From CAZGSV01 sp964528605 (GTDB lineage Bacteria > Armatimonadota > Zipacnadia > CAZGSV01), in contig CAZGSV010000087.1 of the NCBI GenBank assembly GCA_964528605.1, positions 1 through 14,034 on the forward strand: a stretch of DNA of 14,034 nucleotides, written 5' to 3'. Both the position numbers and the translations under genes were made by a program. Shown here piece after piece: positions 13,141 through 14,034 of the stretch. Below the pieces are notes generated by a model that did no database searches, was not told where the DNA came from, and saw only the letters and a list, made by a program, of their open reading frames with translations. How positions within the stretch are numbered: the stretch's first letter is position 1; each line of letters opens with the position of its first letter.

Positions 13141-14034
13141 ATGCGTCTTTGGGATAGAATCACCCGCCCGTTCCGCAGGCAACCTCAAGAGCCGGCGAAG
13201 GCACCGCCGTCTCCTCCCCCCCCTAAGCGGCCCGCCCCCCCCGCGGCCGAGCCCGTGTCGCCCAACGCTCGCCTGCGCTTCGAGGGGCCTGACTACTTCC
13301 GCGAGGCCTACCGGCAGGGCCGGCTCACCCATGAGTTCTTCCTCGCCGCGGTGCAACGGGTGCCCGGTCTGCTTTGGGACTTCACCGCCGGCGAGCGCGC
13401 CGGGGAGGTCACCCTCGCGCGCTGGCAACGCCTCGGCGAGCCGCTCAGGAAGACGCTGGAGGAGTTCGTCGACCGGCTCGTGCTCGAACGGCTACAAGGC
13501 GCCGAGGACAAGTGGGGCATACTGCTGAACGTCGCGCGCTTTCCAGGACCGGCGCCCCTGTTGCGGTGCTGCGAGATCGTCGAGAGGCGCTCGTGGCCCT
13601 CGCTCGGACGCCCCCCGGAGCACCCGCGGCGCGCGGACCCGGTGGCGCCCAAACAGGTGGTCGCCCACGTGCTCGGCAACCTGAGCGCCATCGCCGACGA
13701 CACCCAGACGATCGAGGCCCTGCGAGCGTTCTCGGCCAAGACGCTCCTGATGGCCGCCGCCCTCTCCGAAGAGGCGACAGCCGTGCTGGAAGCGGCGCTG
13801 GGCTGGCCCGGCCTGGCACAGGTGGTTCGGCTCGCGCGCCAGGTGCAGCAGCGAGGGCCGACCACCTGCCGGGTGGACGCCCAAGCGAGGGCCGCAGTCC
13901 TGGCGGCGCTGACGGCGCTGGGAGCCGAACGCGGGCAGCCCCTGCTCGCCACGCTGCGGGCGCACGGCTTCGAGTCAGCGGTCGTGCTCGAGGCGCTCAT
14001 GGACTGGAACTGCCCAGCCCTCGAGCACAATCTG
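13141..14034 (+). CDS. Hypothetical protein with proline-rich linker (runs off the right edge)
   Basis: The frame from ATG 13141 stays open for 298 codons to the window end with strong G/C third-position bias. The start MRLWDRITRPFRRQ is basic and may be amphipathic. A proline-rich, low-complexity linker follows at residues 15-41, encoded partly by two C8 runs (13216-13223 and 13235-13242). After it comes a mostly helical region: FEGPDYFREAYRQGRLTHEF, LRKTLEEFVDRLVLERL, VVAHVLGNLSAIADDTQTIE, and alanine/leucine-rich helices reminiscent of alpha-solenoid repeats. I do not recognise the family. There is no signal peptide or membrane segment in view. It begins 19 bp after the queuosine transporter stop and is probably in the same operon. 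The 240-aa reading frame on the other strand here is a shadow. Confidence 0.72.
   Translation, partial: MRLWDRITRPFRRQPQEPAKAPPSPPPPKRPAPPAAEPVSPNARLRFEGPDYFREAYRQGRLTHEFFLAAVQRVPGLLWDFTAGERAGEVTLARWQRLGEPLRKTLEEFVDRLVLERLQGAEDKWGILLNVARFPGPAPLLRCCEIVERRSWPSLGRPPEHPRRADPVAPKQVVAHVLGNLSAIADDTQTIEALRAFSAKTLLMAAALSEEATAVLEAALGWPGLAQVVRLARQVQQRGPTTCRVDAQARAAVLAALTALGAERGQPLLATLRAHGFESAVVLEALMDWNCPALEHNL

Noticed and set aside
13308..14030. 240-aa minus-strand frame at the right edge
   Set aside because: Ser/Arg-rich shadow of the open plus-strand frame from 13141, which has better codon pattern and operon spacing.
1..14034. CRISPR array, tRNA or rRNA genes, phage genes, toxin–antitoxin pairs
   Set aside because: No regularly spaced direct repeats, no cloverleaf or rRNA-like conserved segment, and no matching protein families were seen on either strand.

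Overview
The window is GC-rich bacterial DNA with Shine-Dalgarno signals in front of some genes and sigma-70-like promoters. It comes from a free-living, carbohydrate-degrading bacterium. The gene set (GH36-type glycosidases, a DUF4838 protein, CUT1 sugar importer parts of unusual size, dispersed REP-like hairpins) is what I would expect from an environmental lineage such as Planctomycetota, Verrucomicrobiota or Armatimonadota. No marker gene in the window settles the phylum.

Layout. At the left edge is the end of a long-form ribosome hibernation promoting factor (1-116), followed by a small unrecognised gene (138-482). A perfect 20-bp palindrome separates this pair from a convergent, secreted GH36-like protein on the minus strand (516-2969). 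A divergent intergenic region (2970-3220) holds a promoter candidate for each direction, a possible operator and one REP-like hairpin. To its right lie a GH36 alpha-galactosidase-type gene (3221-5173) and a DUF4838 secreted protein (5245-7089). The end of the DUF4838 gene runs into a 93-bp inverted-repeat element of the same REP family.

From 7301 to 11435 come two adjoining importer genes. The first is a sugar-binding protein fused to a MalF-type permease. The second is a MalG-type permease carrying about 280 extra residues in its first extracytoplasmic loop. No ATPase gene lies beside them, so a shared MalK/MsmK-type ATPase encoded elsewhere is presumed. A convergent repeat-filled gap (11436-11628) contains a head-to-head pair of a second REP family. 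It is followed by a minus-strand ECF sigma factor with an abnormal region 4.2 helix and a repeat-rich tail (11629-12303). Diverging from the sigma factor is a queuosine-precursor transporter (12426-13121), then an unrecognised gene that runs off the right edge (13141-14034).

Working together: the central 10.9 kb (516-11435) reads as a carbohydrate-use locus. Secreted or cell-associated glycosidases would release galactoside-type sugars or modify a polysaccharide, and the tethered-receptor importer would take up the products. The substrate is not determined by the sequence. The strongest novelty candidates are the importer architecture and the GH36-like protein whose two catalytic aspartates are not where the family has them.
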